From positions 1-5,623 of the forward strand of contig JAEEGW010000185.1 of NCBI GenBank assembly GCA_016280525.1: 5,623 nucleotides of DNA. The letters run 5' to 3'. Origin of the DNA: Clostridiales bacterium (GTDB taxonomy: Bacteria > Bacillota > Clostridia > Oscillospirales > CAG-272). Position 1 is the stretch's first letter, and each line of letters opens with the position of its first letter. The position numbers were made by a program, and so were the translations under genes. The notes beneath the pieces were generated by a model. The model had not been told where the DNA came from. It ran no database searches and worked only from the letters and a program-made list of their open reading frames with translations. Shown here one piece after another: positions 1 to 5,424 of the stretch.

Positions 1-750
1 ACGGTTTTTGATAGCGCGGATAAGGCGGAAACTCTGCCGCCTGTCGCCCTCAAAATAAAGCACGGTGTCGACCATGTGCTCTAAAATTTTCGGTCCGGCT
101 ATGCTGCCCTCTTTGTTCACGTGGCCGACGATGATGACGGAAACTCCGTTTTCCTTTGCGTATCTTATAAGCGACGAGGCGCATTCGCGTATCTGCGAGA
201 CGCCGCCGGCAGTGGAGCTTACGCCGTTTTTCCACATTGTCTGAATGGAATCGACTATAAGAACGGTCGGCTGCAGCTTATCCGCGTGCGCTGTGACCGA
301 GTCAAGATTCGTGTCGGCTAAAATGTATATATCTCCGTTTTTGACGCCGAGCCTGTCCGCGCGCAGTTTCAGCTGCCCCGCGGATTCCTCGCCCGACGCG
401 TAAAGCACGGAGCCGTCTTTTGATAACGACGCGCAGATCTGCAGCAAAAGCGTTGACTTGCCTATACCCGGCTCGCCGCATAAAAGCACAGCAGATCCGG
501 AAACGAGACCGCCGCCGAGCACTCTGTCAAGCTCCTCGCAGCCGGTTTTCACACGTATGTTGTCCGCCTCGCCGACCTCGTTCAGCTTCTGTGCGACGGT
601 GGTCACGGCAACGGAGCTTTTTTTGCTTTCAGTCTCTTCTTCTATATATTCTTCAAGCGTGTTCCAGCTCCCGCAGCCCGGGCACTTTCCGAGCCACCGC
701 GCGCTCTGATACCCGCATTCCGAGCAGATATAAACGGATTTGTTTTTCAT
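1..750 (-). CDS. radA: RadA/Sms, DNA repair and recombination ATPase (N-terminal 250 codons, cut by window edge)
   Basis: RadA (Sms) is a RecA-like ATPase that helps process recombination intermediates by branch migration in the cytoplasm (family knowledge). Translating the minus strand from ATG 748-750 gives 250 codons with no stop. A four-cysteine zinc finger (C9, C12, C23, C26) comes first, followed by a short acidic linker and a RecA-like core. The core has Walker A GEPGIGKST (residues 92-100), an SGEES segment near 119-123 and Walker B LIVDSIQ (164-170). The last codons read IKNR, the start of the RadA-specific KNRFG motif, so the cut falls there. The rest of the core and the C-terminal Lon-protease-like domain lie outside; full proteins are about 450 aa. 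The start is supported by AAAGGAG at 756-762, 5 nt upstream. The gene is GC-rich (about 58% in one hand-counted line). No inactivating change is seen. Confidence 0.97.
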   Translation of the reverse strand, partial: MKNKSVYICSECGYQSARWLGKCPGCGSWNTLEEYIEEETESKKSSVAVTTVAQKLNEVGEADNIRVKTGCEELDRVLGGGLVSGSAVLLCGEPGIGKSTLLLQICASLSKDGSVLYASGEESAGQLKLRADRLGVKNGDIYILADTNLDSVTAHADKLQPTVLIVDSIQTMWKNGVSSTAGGVSQIRECASSLIRYAKENGVSVIIVGHVNKEGSIAGPKILEHMVDTVLYFEGDRRQSFRLIRAIKNR

Positions 751-755
751 TTTAA

Positions 756-762
756 CTCCTTT
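756..762 (-). promoter_or_regulatory. Ribosome binding site of radA
   Basis: Read on the minus strand this is AAAGGAG, 5 nt before ATG 748-750. It fixes the radA start. Repeat A1 begins only 5 nt further upstream, so the radA leader or promoter must lie within or beyond the repeat. Confidence 0.85.
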
Positions 763-767
763 ATCAA

Positions 768-812
768 CTTCCGCGCAAGCGGAATCATAACTGTAAACTC
801 TATATCATTTGG
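768..812. repeat. Repeat family A, copy A1 (truncated)
   Basis: This 45-nt stretch matches 2551-2595 at 43 of 45 positions. It contains a perfect 6-bp hairpin, TTCCGC (769-774), loop GCAA (775-778), GCGGAA (779-784), then the shared tail ATCATAACTGTAAACTC. The similarity stops at TCATTTGG (812). In the other copies this continues into a 10-bp stem, so A1 lacks the right half of the element. It sits between the stop of the DUF6994-like gene (821) and the radA ribosome site. No uridine run follows the hairpin on either strand, so it is not a classical terminator. Confidence 0.85.
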
Positions 813-820
813 TGCTGCTT

Positions 821-1576
821 CTATTGCAAATCACAATTTGATTTGCAGTACTCTTTTATTCTCATATTTCGTTTTTCAACGAATCTCAATTCTTCATCAA
901 TAAATCTAAGATACTCGTCAACTGTTTTAGGAAGTCCGTCAAAGACAAAATCAGATTTTCCACACCACATATTTACTTTTGAATAGTCTTCTGTTACAGC
1001 ATCTTGCAAGAAGAAAAAGTCAACATAGCCTTTAAAGTCTTTGAACAAACTAAAGAATTGTTTGTCTTCTTTTAAAGTTTCATATAGCGGACTTTTATCA
1101 TTATTATAATATCTGCGAATACATTCAAGTGTCAAATCCCAGCGATCAGCAATCAAAGCGTTTGTTCCTCTCATTTGATTTATACTGTTAACATGCTTCG
1201 GAAAAATTATTTCGCCGCCTATTGTATAGGATTTGTGCGTATAGTTTTCATAAAACTTTTTATAATCTCCTACGGCTCGCATAACTTGTTCAATCATATA
1301 GCGATATTTTTTATATCTAAAACTAACAATAATCGAATCGCTTCCAAATCTGAAGTTTTTCCACGTTAGATAGTTTGCCCCGGTTCCGATTTCGAGATCC
1401 ATAAATTCACCGTTAGGTAAAACTCTGCTCCATAATAATTTTTGATACAATTGAAGAGTTGGACTATAAAGATCCGGATCTGTTTTTCCGCTTCCCATTC
1501 CGTCATTTCTATTCCAATAATCTTCCCAATATCCAAAAGAATCAGAAGTGAAATCAAAATCGACGTCTATTGTCAT
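821..1576 (-). CDS. DUF6994-like protein of unknown function, 251 aa
   Basis: No enzymatic or structural role can be assigned. From memory the sequence resembles proteins named DUF6994 family: an N-terminal acidic FDFTSDS segment (8-14), DPDLYSPTLQLYQKLLWS (33-50) followed by LPNG, FGSDSIIVSF (77-86), and a central GGEIIFP block (120-126) leading to NQMRGTN and ADRWDLTLECIRRYY (143-157), then KSPLYETL. A Phe-rich stretch with DFKGYVDFFFLQD (180-192) follows, and the C-terminus is charged and helical. There is no signal peptide or membrane helix, so it is probably cytoplasmic. The start at 1574-1576 has GGAGGAG two bases upstream, slightly tight but clear. Base composition is strikingly AT-rich (about 28-30% GC in two hand-counted lines) against about 58% in radA, suggesting transfer. 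The coding evidence is good because the frame is open, long and well initiated. The family name needs a profile search. Confidence 0.85.
   Translation of the reverse strand: MTIDVDFDFTSDSFGYWEDYWNRNDGMGSGKTDPDLYSPTLQLYQKLLWSRVLPNGEFMDLEIGTGANYLTWKNFRFGSDSIIVSFRYKKYRYMIEQVMRAVGDYKKFYENYTHKSYTIGGEIIFPKHVNSINQMRGTNALIADRWDLTLECIRRYYNNDKSPLYETLKEDKQFFSLFKDFKGYVDFFFLQDAVTEDYSKVNMWCGKSDFVFDGLPKTVDEYLRFIDEELRFVEKRNMRIKEYCKSNCDLQ
826..846. repeat. Perfect inverted repeat at the 3' end of the DUF6994-like gene
   Basis: GCAAATCA (826-833) and TGATTTGC (839-846) form an 8-bp stem with a 5-nt loop. It spans the last codons and ends 3 bp before the stop codon at 821-823. No uridine run follows on the minus strand, so an intrinsic terminator is unlikely; 3' transcript stabilisation is possible. 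Confidence 0.45.
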
Positions 1577-1640
1577 TACTCCTCCAAAAATCAGTTCTTA
1601 TGTAATCTTATAATTTTAATAATTATCGCCCATCACTAAT

Positions 1641-1688
1641 GCAGCTTTAGCTGCGCCGACGAGGGGTGCCCCCCTCGCCCTCGTCGGC
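1641..1688. repeat. Element C: two adjacent hairpins in the 1577-1758 gap
   Basis: The first hairpin is GCAGCT-TT-AGCTGC (1641-1654). Directly abutting it is an 11-bp perfect stem, GCCGACGAGGG (1655-1665) with CCCTCGTCGGC (1678-1688). The 12-nt loop offers a competing pairing: GAGGGG (1661-1666) with CCCCTC (1671-1676). It lies downstream of the nitrilase gene and upstream of the DUF6994-like gene. On the minus strand no uridine run follows. On the plus strand TTGTTT follows, but no plus-strand gene ends here. It is GC-rich inside AT-rich DNA, which fits a small dispersed palindromic element. Only one copy is in the window, so calling it dispersed is inference. Confidence 0.6.
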
Positions 1689-1758
1689 TTGTTTAAATAT
1701 AATTCAATATATCCGTGTCCACATTCTTTAATGTAAACCGTGTTTTTCGGCGTACTCG

Positions 1759-2469
1759 TTAAATATTTACGATCAATATTCCCTCTTCATCAAACGGGAT
1801 GCTTGCGGCAGTCCGCCCGCCACGGAAGTGAAAAGAGCCGCCGTGATTTACCGGGTCGCCGTCAAGCGGATTGACCATAAGAACGTCTTTTGCCGCCAAG
1901 GCGGCCTGCGCCGCGTACTCGTCAAGCAAGCCTTTTTTCCATTCATCCGGCGTGAAACTGACGTATACCGGCCAGATCAGAAGATCTGCCGCGCTGAATT
2001 TTTCGGGGAAGTCCCAGAGGTCGCCGCACAGCGCAATATTTATATTTTTTCCGTTCAGTTTAAAAGGGCTTGTATCGGTCCCTTCGCAGTAGTGTCCGTC
2101 CGTTTTCGAATATTCCTTCCAGCCTTTTGATATGCGTCTGTAATTATGGATTATCTCACCGTCCGATATGACGACGCAGGACGAATACAGCTTGTCCCGG
2201 TCTTTTTCGATATATCCGGTGATAAGAGAAACACCGTACCGGACGGTCAGATCGCGCAATTCTGCGAAAACTTCGGATGAAAGCTCGACCGCGGTCGATC
2301 TGTCAACTTCATAATCCCAGCAAAGACAGTCAAAACCCTGCAAAAACGCTTCGCCGAAACACAAAACATCCGCTTTTCCCGCGCAGTTTATCATCGCCTT
2401 TTCTATTTGGCTTATATTGAATGATACGTCACGGTTTTTACACCTGTATGAAACCAATCCGATCCTCAT
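1759..2469 (-). CDS. Carbon-nitrogen hydrolase (nitrilase superfamily), 236 aa
   Basis: Members of this superfamily hydrolyse non-peptide carbon-nitrogen bonds (amides, N-carbamoyl groups, nitriles) with a Glu-Lys-Cys triad; the substrate cannot be told here. The N-terminus MRIGLVSY begins the usual beta strand. The catalytic Glu is E40 in CFGEAFLQGFD and the nucleophile is C148 in IALCGDLWDFPE. The lysine region reads NYRRISKGWKEY (109-120). Where most relatives have YRK there is R112, so K115 is the nearest candidate catalytic lysine. After the nucleophile come LLIWPVYV and a C-terminal strand ILIVNI. At 236 aa it is shorter than the usual 260-300, mainly between strands. There is no signal peptide, so it is cytoplasmic. 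GGAGG at 2476-2480, 6 nt before ATG, supports the start. Gaps with repeats on both sides suggest a single-gene unit. Confidence 0.9.
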   Translation of the reverse strand: MRIGLVSYRCKNRDVSFNISQIEKAMINCAGKADVLCFGEAFLQGFDCLCWDYEVDRSTAVELSSEVFAELRDLTVRYGVSLITGYIEKDRDKLYSSCVVISDGEIIHNYRRISKGWKEYSKTDGHYCEGTDTSPFKLNGKNINIALCGDLWDFPEKFSAADLLIWPVYVSFTPDEWKKGLLDEYAAQAALAAKDVLMVNPLDGDPVNHGGSFHFRGGRTAASIPFDEEGILIVNI

Positions 2470-2505
2470 AGACCGCCTCCGTAAAATCGGCTTTGCCCCT
2501 TTTAA

Positions 2506-2573
2506 CTTCTGCCGCAGGTGGAATCATAACTTGCCGTAAGGCAATCATAACTTCCGCGCAAGTGGAATCATAA
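2506..2573. repeat. Three tandem small hairpin units at the left of repeat A2
   Basis: There are three units of 24, 21 and 23 nt, each a small hairpin followed by AATCATAA. Unit 1 is TTCTGCC-GCA-GGTGGAA (2507-2523, two G-T wobbles). Unit 2 is TTGCC-GTAA-GGCAA (2531-2544). Unit 3 is TTCCGC-GCAA-GTGGAA (2552-2567, one wobble). The stems differ in sequence yet still pair. On the plus strand, units 2 and 3 have GNRA-type loops (GTAA, GCAA). The array lies just upstream of the nitrilase ribosome site, so it would be in the 5' leader of that gene if transcription starts further up. Confidence 0.75.
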
Positions 2574-2700
2574 CTGTAAACTCTATCTCATTTGGCTTTG
2601 CCAAATGAGCACATTCGGCGCTCCCCCCCTTACGCGAACCCCCATTGCTCATAAATTCGCAACGGGGAACCCCTAGGCGCCCGAATGTGCTGTCGCGACA
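2569..2700. repeat. Repeat family A, copy A2 (long form)
   Basis: The left half, 2569-2621, matches A3 (3852-3904) with about three differences. It contains a 10-bp perfect stem, CTCATTTGGC (2587-2596), loop TTT, GCCAAATGAG (2600-2609). This abuts a second stem, GCACATTCGG (2609-2618) with CCGAATGTGC (2681-2690), extended inward by 3 bp past one bulged base. Between these arms lie 59 nt (2622-2680) that include GGGGAACCCC (2664-2673) and a GCGAA/TTCGC pair (2634-2638, 2656-2660). The right edge is the perfect palindrome TGTCGCGACA (2691-2700). The transglutaminase stop codon begins about 20 nt beyond. No protein is encoded. It may be a non-autonomous mobile repeat or a structured RNA; a terminator role is unlikely for lack of a uridine run. 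Confidence 0.8.
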
Positions 2701-2718
2701 GTCACCTATACCAGACTA

Positions 2719-3825
2719 TTACATCGTCCAAAACTCAATATCATTATATACGAAATCCTTTTTTCTGTTTTCGGAAAAGTTTTCTGTGGGATAATCACAG
2801 GGGATCAATTCAATATATCTTGAATTTTCCGTTCTGCCGTCAATACCGTCCTTATTTAGGGTACAGCGCGCAAAACGAAACGTATTTTTAATCATATAGT
2901 CTCTGTTATAGTCTTTATCAAAGCCGTTTCCGTTATAGCTTGCGGTCGGGTTTTCGTAAATAGGTTCGTCTGTAATCAGCAATTCTCTTAAGTGAGGCAG
3001 AGATACATAGTTACCTTTTTTATCCTTATAATAAAGTCTCGACGTCGGATCAAGCATGATTCTTTTTCCCGACGGCAACAAGCAATCTACTACAACGTGG
3101 CAATCTTCAAAGGGTTCTTCATACGGCATACACGTTATGTGCTGAGCTTTGATACCGTTTAAACGCAAAAGCGAAGCAAGTAAAACAGCAAGTCCGCGGC
3201 AATTTGTTTTCATATCATTTGTTTCGCAGAACGTTATCAGATCCGTAATCGTTCTGCCGTTTCCGAGACCTTTTGACCCGTTATGTCCTAAATGGTCGCA
3301 TACAAAATCGAGCAGTCTAAAAACAATTTCATCGCTTTTGTTATTCAAACCGTTTATGTAATCGTGATAACCGTATTTATTTAATATTTCAGGAATTTCC
3401 CCGCCTAATACTATTGTGTTATCAGCTCCGTATTCTTTTTTGTCGTACTTGTCATATTTTTTCAGCAATTCTATTCGGCTCAATTCCGTACCCGGAACGT
3501 AAATCTCTGTAGGATGTTCTTCATACGGTAAATCTTCGGGAATATCAGAGATTTTTCGGTATCTGACTTCCGTTTTTTTGCCGTGTTGAGTGTAAAAACC
3601 TTCAAGACTTCCGTCGGAATACTTGATTTGATAAGCCATACGATAATAATCATCGTTTATTTCAAAACAAAAGTAACCGTCCTTTTCATAGACGCAATTC
3701 GGTTCAAAATTATAATAACCGGACGACGAAAACGACATTTTCATTCTTAACGGAGTTTCATCGAAAATGTTCAATGTTTCACCAAGCTCTTCCTTAAACC
3801 ATTTTCCCACTAATCGTTTATCCAT
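2719..3825 (-). CDS. Transglutaminase-like domain protein, 368 aa
   Basis: The papain-like transglutaminase core is visible: C209 in KTNCRGLAVLLASLLR, H243 in EDCHVVVDC and D259 in IMLDPTS, in the right order and at normal spacing for the Cys-His-Asp triad. Bacterial members of this fold are mostly cysteine proteases or amide-bond hydrolases, and some crosslink; the substrate is unknown. Before the core, residues 1-93 start LVGKW and contain many short beta-type segments ending VRYRKIS. That resembles a small lipocalin-like barrel, by pattern only. A linker follows, then a helical part (about 143-200) leading to the catalytic Cys. The last 95 residues are rich in Asn, Asp and Tyr and are not recognised. 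No signal peptide is seen, so it is probably cytoplasmic. AAGGAG near 3831-3836, 5 nt upstream, supports the start. About 32-33% GC in two hand-counted lines, more AT-rich than radA. Confidence 0.88.
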   Translation of the reverse strand: MDKRLVGKWFKEELGETLNIFDETPLRMKMSFSSSGYYNFEPNCVYEKDGYFCFEINDDYYRMAYQIKYSDGSLEGFYTQHGKKTEVRYRKISDIPEDLPYEEHPTEIYVPGTELSRIELLKKYDKYDKKEYGADNTIVLGGEIPEILNKYGYHDYINGLNNKSDEIVFRLLDFVCDHLGHNGSKGLGNGRTITDLITFCETNDMKTNCRGLAVLLASLLRLNGIKAQHITCMPYEEPFEDCHVVVDCLLPSGKRIMLDPTSRLYYKDKKGNYVSLPHLRELLITDEPIYENPTASYNGNGFDKDYNRDYMIKNTFRFARCTLNKDGIDGRTENSRYIELIPCDYPTENFSENRKKDFVYNDIEFWTM

Positions 3826-3851
3826 TTTTTCTCCTTTTAAACTTTTGCTCT

Positions 3852-3938
3852 ATAACCGTAAACTCTTTCTCATTTGGCTTTGCCAAATGAGCACATTCGG
3901 CGCCGTGGGGGGTGGCGCCCGAATGTGCTATCGCGCCC
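3852..3938. repeat. Repeat family A, copy A3 (short form)
   Basis: This copy has the same left half as A2: stem CTCATTTGGC (3869-3878), loop TTT, GCCAAATGAG (3882-3891). It then has the stem GCACATTCGG plus CGCC (3891-3904) with GGCG, one bulged C, and CCGAATGTGC (3914-3928). The loop is only 9 nt, GTGGGGGGT. The flank after the stem (CTATCGCG) also resembles A2 (CTGTCGCG). It lies 26 bp upstream of the transglutaminase start and downstream of the 106-aa gene, so it would be in the transglutaminase leader. No uridine run follows on the minus strand. Confidence 0.85.
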
Positions 3939-3968
3939 GTCTCCTTTATCGCAAAACGTAATTTGCTG

Positions 3969-4289
3969 TCAGTTTTTCTTCTTCTTTTCCTGCCGCTTTA
4001 CCGCTTTTATCATCGCTTCGTTTGCTTCTTCATCCCAGACCGTTCTTTCCGGGCCGAGCGTGCCGTACATCGTGTTTTCAAACGAATACGTCATATCCGC
4101 CGTTTTTATCAGTCTTTCGTTTTCCACGTCGTCGCCGAAGGTGCCGAGGCGGCTGTAAATATCAGCTGTTATCTCGTAGTTATACTGCTCGCGCCCCTCG
4201 CGGCTAGTATACATTATCTCGGCAAAATACCGCCCCGTTTCCGGGTCAAAGTACGCCGTCCAGTTATTGCCCTTCTTTTTTGTTTTCAT
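3969..4289 (-). CDS. Small charged protein of unknown function, 106 aa
   Basis: I do not recognise the family. It begins MKTKKKGNNWTAYFDPETGRYFAEIMY and ends QEKKKKN, so both termini are lysine-rich while the middle is acidic (FGDDVENERL, 51-60; WDEEANEAM, 85-93). The N-terminal pattern, alternating aromatic and polar residues with a DPETG turn, suggests a beta hairpin; the C-terminal 20 residues look helical. There are no cysteines, membrane segments or signal peptide. A weak AAGG lies 9 nt before the start and no better start is visible. The 72-aa gene ends 40 bp upstream on the same strand, so the two are probably co-transcribed. GC-rich third positions and a sensible composition argue for a real gene, but this rests on the frame alone. 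Confidence 0.65.
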   Translation of the reverse strand: MKTKKKGNNWTAYFDPETGRYFAEIMYTSREGREQYNYEITADIYSRLGTFGDDVENERLIKTADMTYSFENTMYGTLGPERTVWDEEANEAMIKAVKRQEKKKKN

Positions 4290-4329
4290 ATCACAATACC
4301 TTTTTAAATATTATAAGGACCCGGCGCGA

Positions 4330-4548
4330 TTATATTTTTGCGCGGATTATCAGACACGCGACGCCGAGCAGGAGAAGCACCGCCGAGACGATAAAGAAGA
4401 CCGTCGCTCTGTTATGTAAGTTCCTGTAAAGATCGTTCGATCCGTCAAGCACGTGATGATATCCGTACAGATTCAGCGCGGCGTATAAGACCGACAAAAC
4501 GCAGGAAGCAAGAAGCACTATGCCAACTATCAACAAAAAAATCCTCAT
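4330..4548 (-). CDS. Small two-helix membrane protein, 72 aa
   Basis: No family is recognised. Residues 3-27 (FLLIVGIVLLASCVLSVLYA and on) form one hydrophobic helix and residues 49-68 (FFIVSAVLLLLGVACLII region) a second. They are joined by a polar loop with YGYHHVLDGSNDLYRNLHNR and followed by RAKI. The charge pattern would place both ends in the cytoplasm and the loop outside, or the reverse; it cannot be decided. LASC at 13-16 resembles a lipoprotein cleavage box, but the hydrophobic run continues well past the Cys, so a membrane helix is more likely. The start has AGGTGG at 4555-4560, 6 nt upstream. A repeat B copy ends just before that site. It precedes the 106-aa gene by 40 bp. Confidence 0.75.
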   Translation of the reverse strand: MRIFLLIVGIVLLASCVLSVLYAALNLYGYHHVLDGSNDLYRNLHNRATVFFIVSAVLLLLGVACLIIRAKI

Positions 4549-4564
4549 TTTTTTCCACCTCTGC

Positions 4565-4601
4565 TAACTCTTAACTCGGGAGGGGAAACCCCTCCCCTAC
4601 A
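4565..4601. repeat. Repeat family B, copy B1
   Basis: This 37-nt unit is identical to 5424-5460 except for one loop base (4587). Its core is an 8-bp palindrome, GGGAGGGG (4578-4585), loop AAA, CCCCTCCC (4589-4596), flanked by TAACTCTTAACTC on the left and CTACA on the right. It sits between the radical SAM stop and the ribosome site of the 72-aa gene, in the same orientation as B2. The GC-rich stem has no uridine run on the minus strand, so it is a weak terminator candidate at best. Confidence 0.9.
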
Positions 4602-4617
4602 TAACTTCTTTTGTTCT

Positions 4618-4652
4618 TTCTGAATTCTGAATTCTTAATTCTGAATTCTTAA
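4618..4652. repeat. Heptamer tandem array TTCT(G/T)AA, five units
   Basis: Five uninterrupted 7-nt units start at 4618, 4625, 4632, 4639 and 4646, with the fifth base G, G, T, G, T in order. The array begins 17 nt after repeat B1 and ends 7 nt before the radical SAM stop codon. A shorter, related array follows repeat B2. Confidence 0.9.
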
Positions 4653-4659
4653 TATTCCT

Positions 4660-5424
4660 TTAGGGTTTGTACGCCCTGATTATCTCAATTATATCCGTTT
4701 CATATACGTTCCCGTCAAGCACTCCGCCGTCCGGCATAAACGAAAGGGCCCTTACGTCCTCAGGGTCTTCGTCGTACAGAGACCATTCTGTAACGTCGTC
4801 TTCAAAGTATTCGCGCAGGTATTTGAGCGCGTTTCCGCTCGGGAAGATCACGTTGCCCTCACAGATCGGGATATGATACGGCTCAAACCCGGCTATTATC
4901 TGTCTCGTCCGTACGTTATACGCGTTGTTATCGTCCTCGCTTTTCAGCCACGCGGGGGTGATAACCGACGGGATACCCGCTTTTACGACGCATTCCGCAA
5001 AGTATTTGACGGGTCCGAGCGGTATGGTCTCCTGGTGGAACGCGTCGACGGACAAAAGCAGGTCGTTTACGCCGCTTTCGGCAAGTCCTCTGACGACTTC
5101 TTCGATTCTGTTTTTATCCTTTGAAAAATATCCGTTCGTTATGATCTGCCTTTTGGCGACACCGAGCTCCGTCGCCGCTTTATGTATGGCGCATACGTCG
5201 CCGGGATATAAAAGCGGCTCGCCGCCGAACGTCATTACGGTCTTTATTTTATATAATTCATTTACTTGCCGTATCGCTTTTATCACGGCTTGCGCGTTTA
5301 TATGCTCTTTTGTGTTTTCCGGCTCGCCGTTCTGGCAGTGCTTGCACTTTCCCGTGCAGGCAAAGGTCATTACGACCTCTATCCGGTCAAGATTTTTAAG
5401 ATATTTATTCAACTCTAAGCTCAT
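4660..5424 (-). CDS. Radical SAM domain protein, 254 aa (start at 5424 preferred)
   Basis: Radical SAM enzymes bind a [4Fe-4S] cluster and cleave S-adenosylmethionine to start radical chemistry; the substrate here is unknown. The cluster motif CTGKCKHC (C23, C27, C30) lies close to the N-terminus. GGEP (67-70) for SAM binding, IITNG (94-98) and LLLSVDAFHQE (122-132) follow in the usual order of the half-barrel. The remaining cysteines are scattered (for example C78), so there is no SPASM or second cluster domain. The C-terminus has FMPDGGVLDGNVYETDI, like the product-side strand of many members. The frame stays open upstream to a TTG at 5469, but those 15 codons are translated repeat B2, so ATG 5422-5424 is preferred. 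It has only a weak AAGAG site, and its A is the last base of the repeat. GC is about 52% in one hand-counted line. Confidence 0.88.
   Translation of the reverse strand: MSLELNKYLKNLDRIEVVMTFACTGKCKHCQNGEPENTKEHINAQAVIKAIRQVNELYKIKTVMTFGGEPLLYPGDVCAIHKAATELGVAKRQIITNGYFSKDKNRIEEVVRGLAESGVNDLLLSVDAFHQETIPLGPVKYFAECVVKAGIPSVITPAWLKSEDDNNAYNVRTRQIIAGFEPYHIPICEGNVIFPSGNALKYLREYFEDDVTEWSLYDEDPEDVRALSFMPDGGVLDGNVYETDIIEIIRAYKP

Noticed and set aside
420..755. Plus-strand open frame opposite radA
   Set aside because: Arg/Ser-rich antisense shadow of the zinc finger and Walker A coding sequence; no initiation signals.
1758..1770. Frameshift extending the nitrilase C-terminus (plus-one frame reads FNEYAEKHGLH)
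   Set aside because: The in-frame end ILIVNI looks like a natural terminal strand, and the extra residues come from a very short frame; no evidence for shifting.
1828..2130. Plus-strand frames opposite the nitrilase gene
   Set aside because: Antisense to the catalytic-Cys region of a well-supported gene; no recognisable protein features.
2506..2573. CRISPR-like array
   Set aside because: The units abut with no unique spacers, are 21-24 nt long and differ in sequence; no cas genes are near.
3874..4307. Overlapping plus-strand frames across repeat A3 and the two small genes
   Set aside because: They start inside the repeat palindrome, lack ribosome sites and are complementary to the better supported minus-strand genes.
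4310..4315. Minus-strand TATAAT before the 106-aa gene as its own promoter
   Set aside because: No acceptable -35 lies 16-18 nt upstream, and the gap to the preceding gene is only 40 bp.
4578..4596. GC-rich palindrome of repeat B1 as an intrinsic terminator for the radical SAM gene
   Set aside because: The stem is strong but no uridine run follows on the minus strand, and the same unit occurs just upstream of a start codon in B2, which argues for a repeat rather than a terminator.
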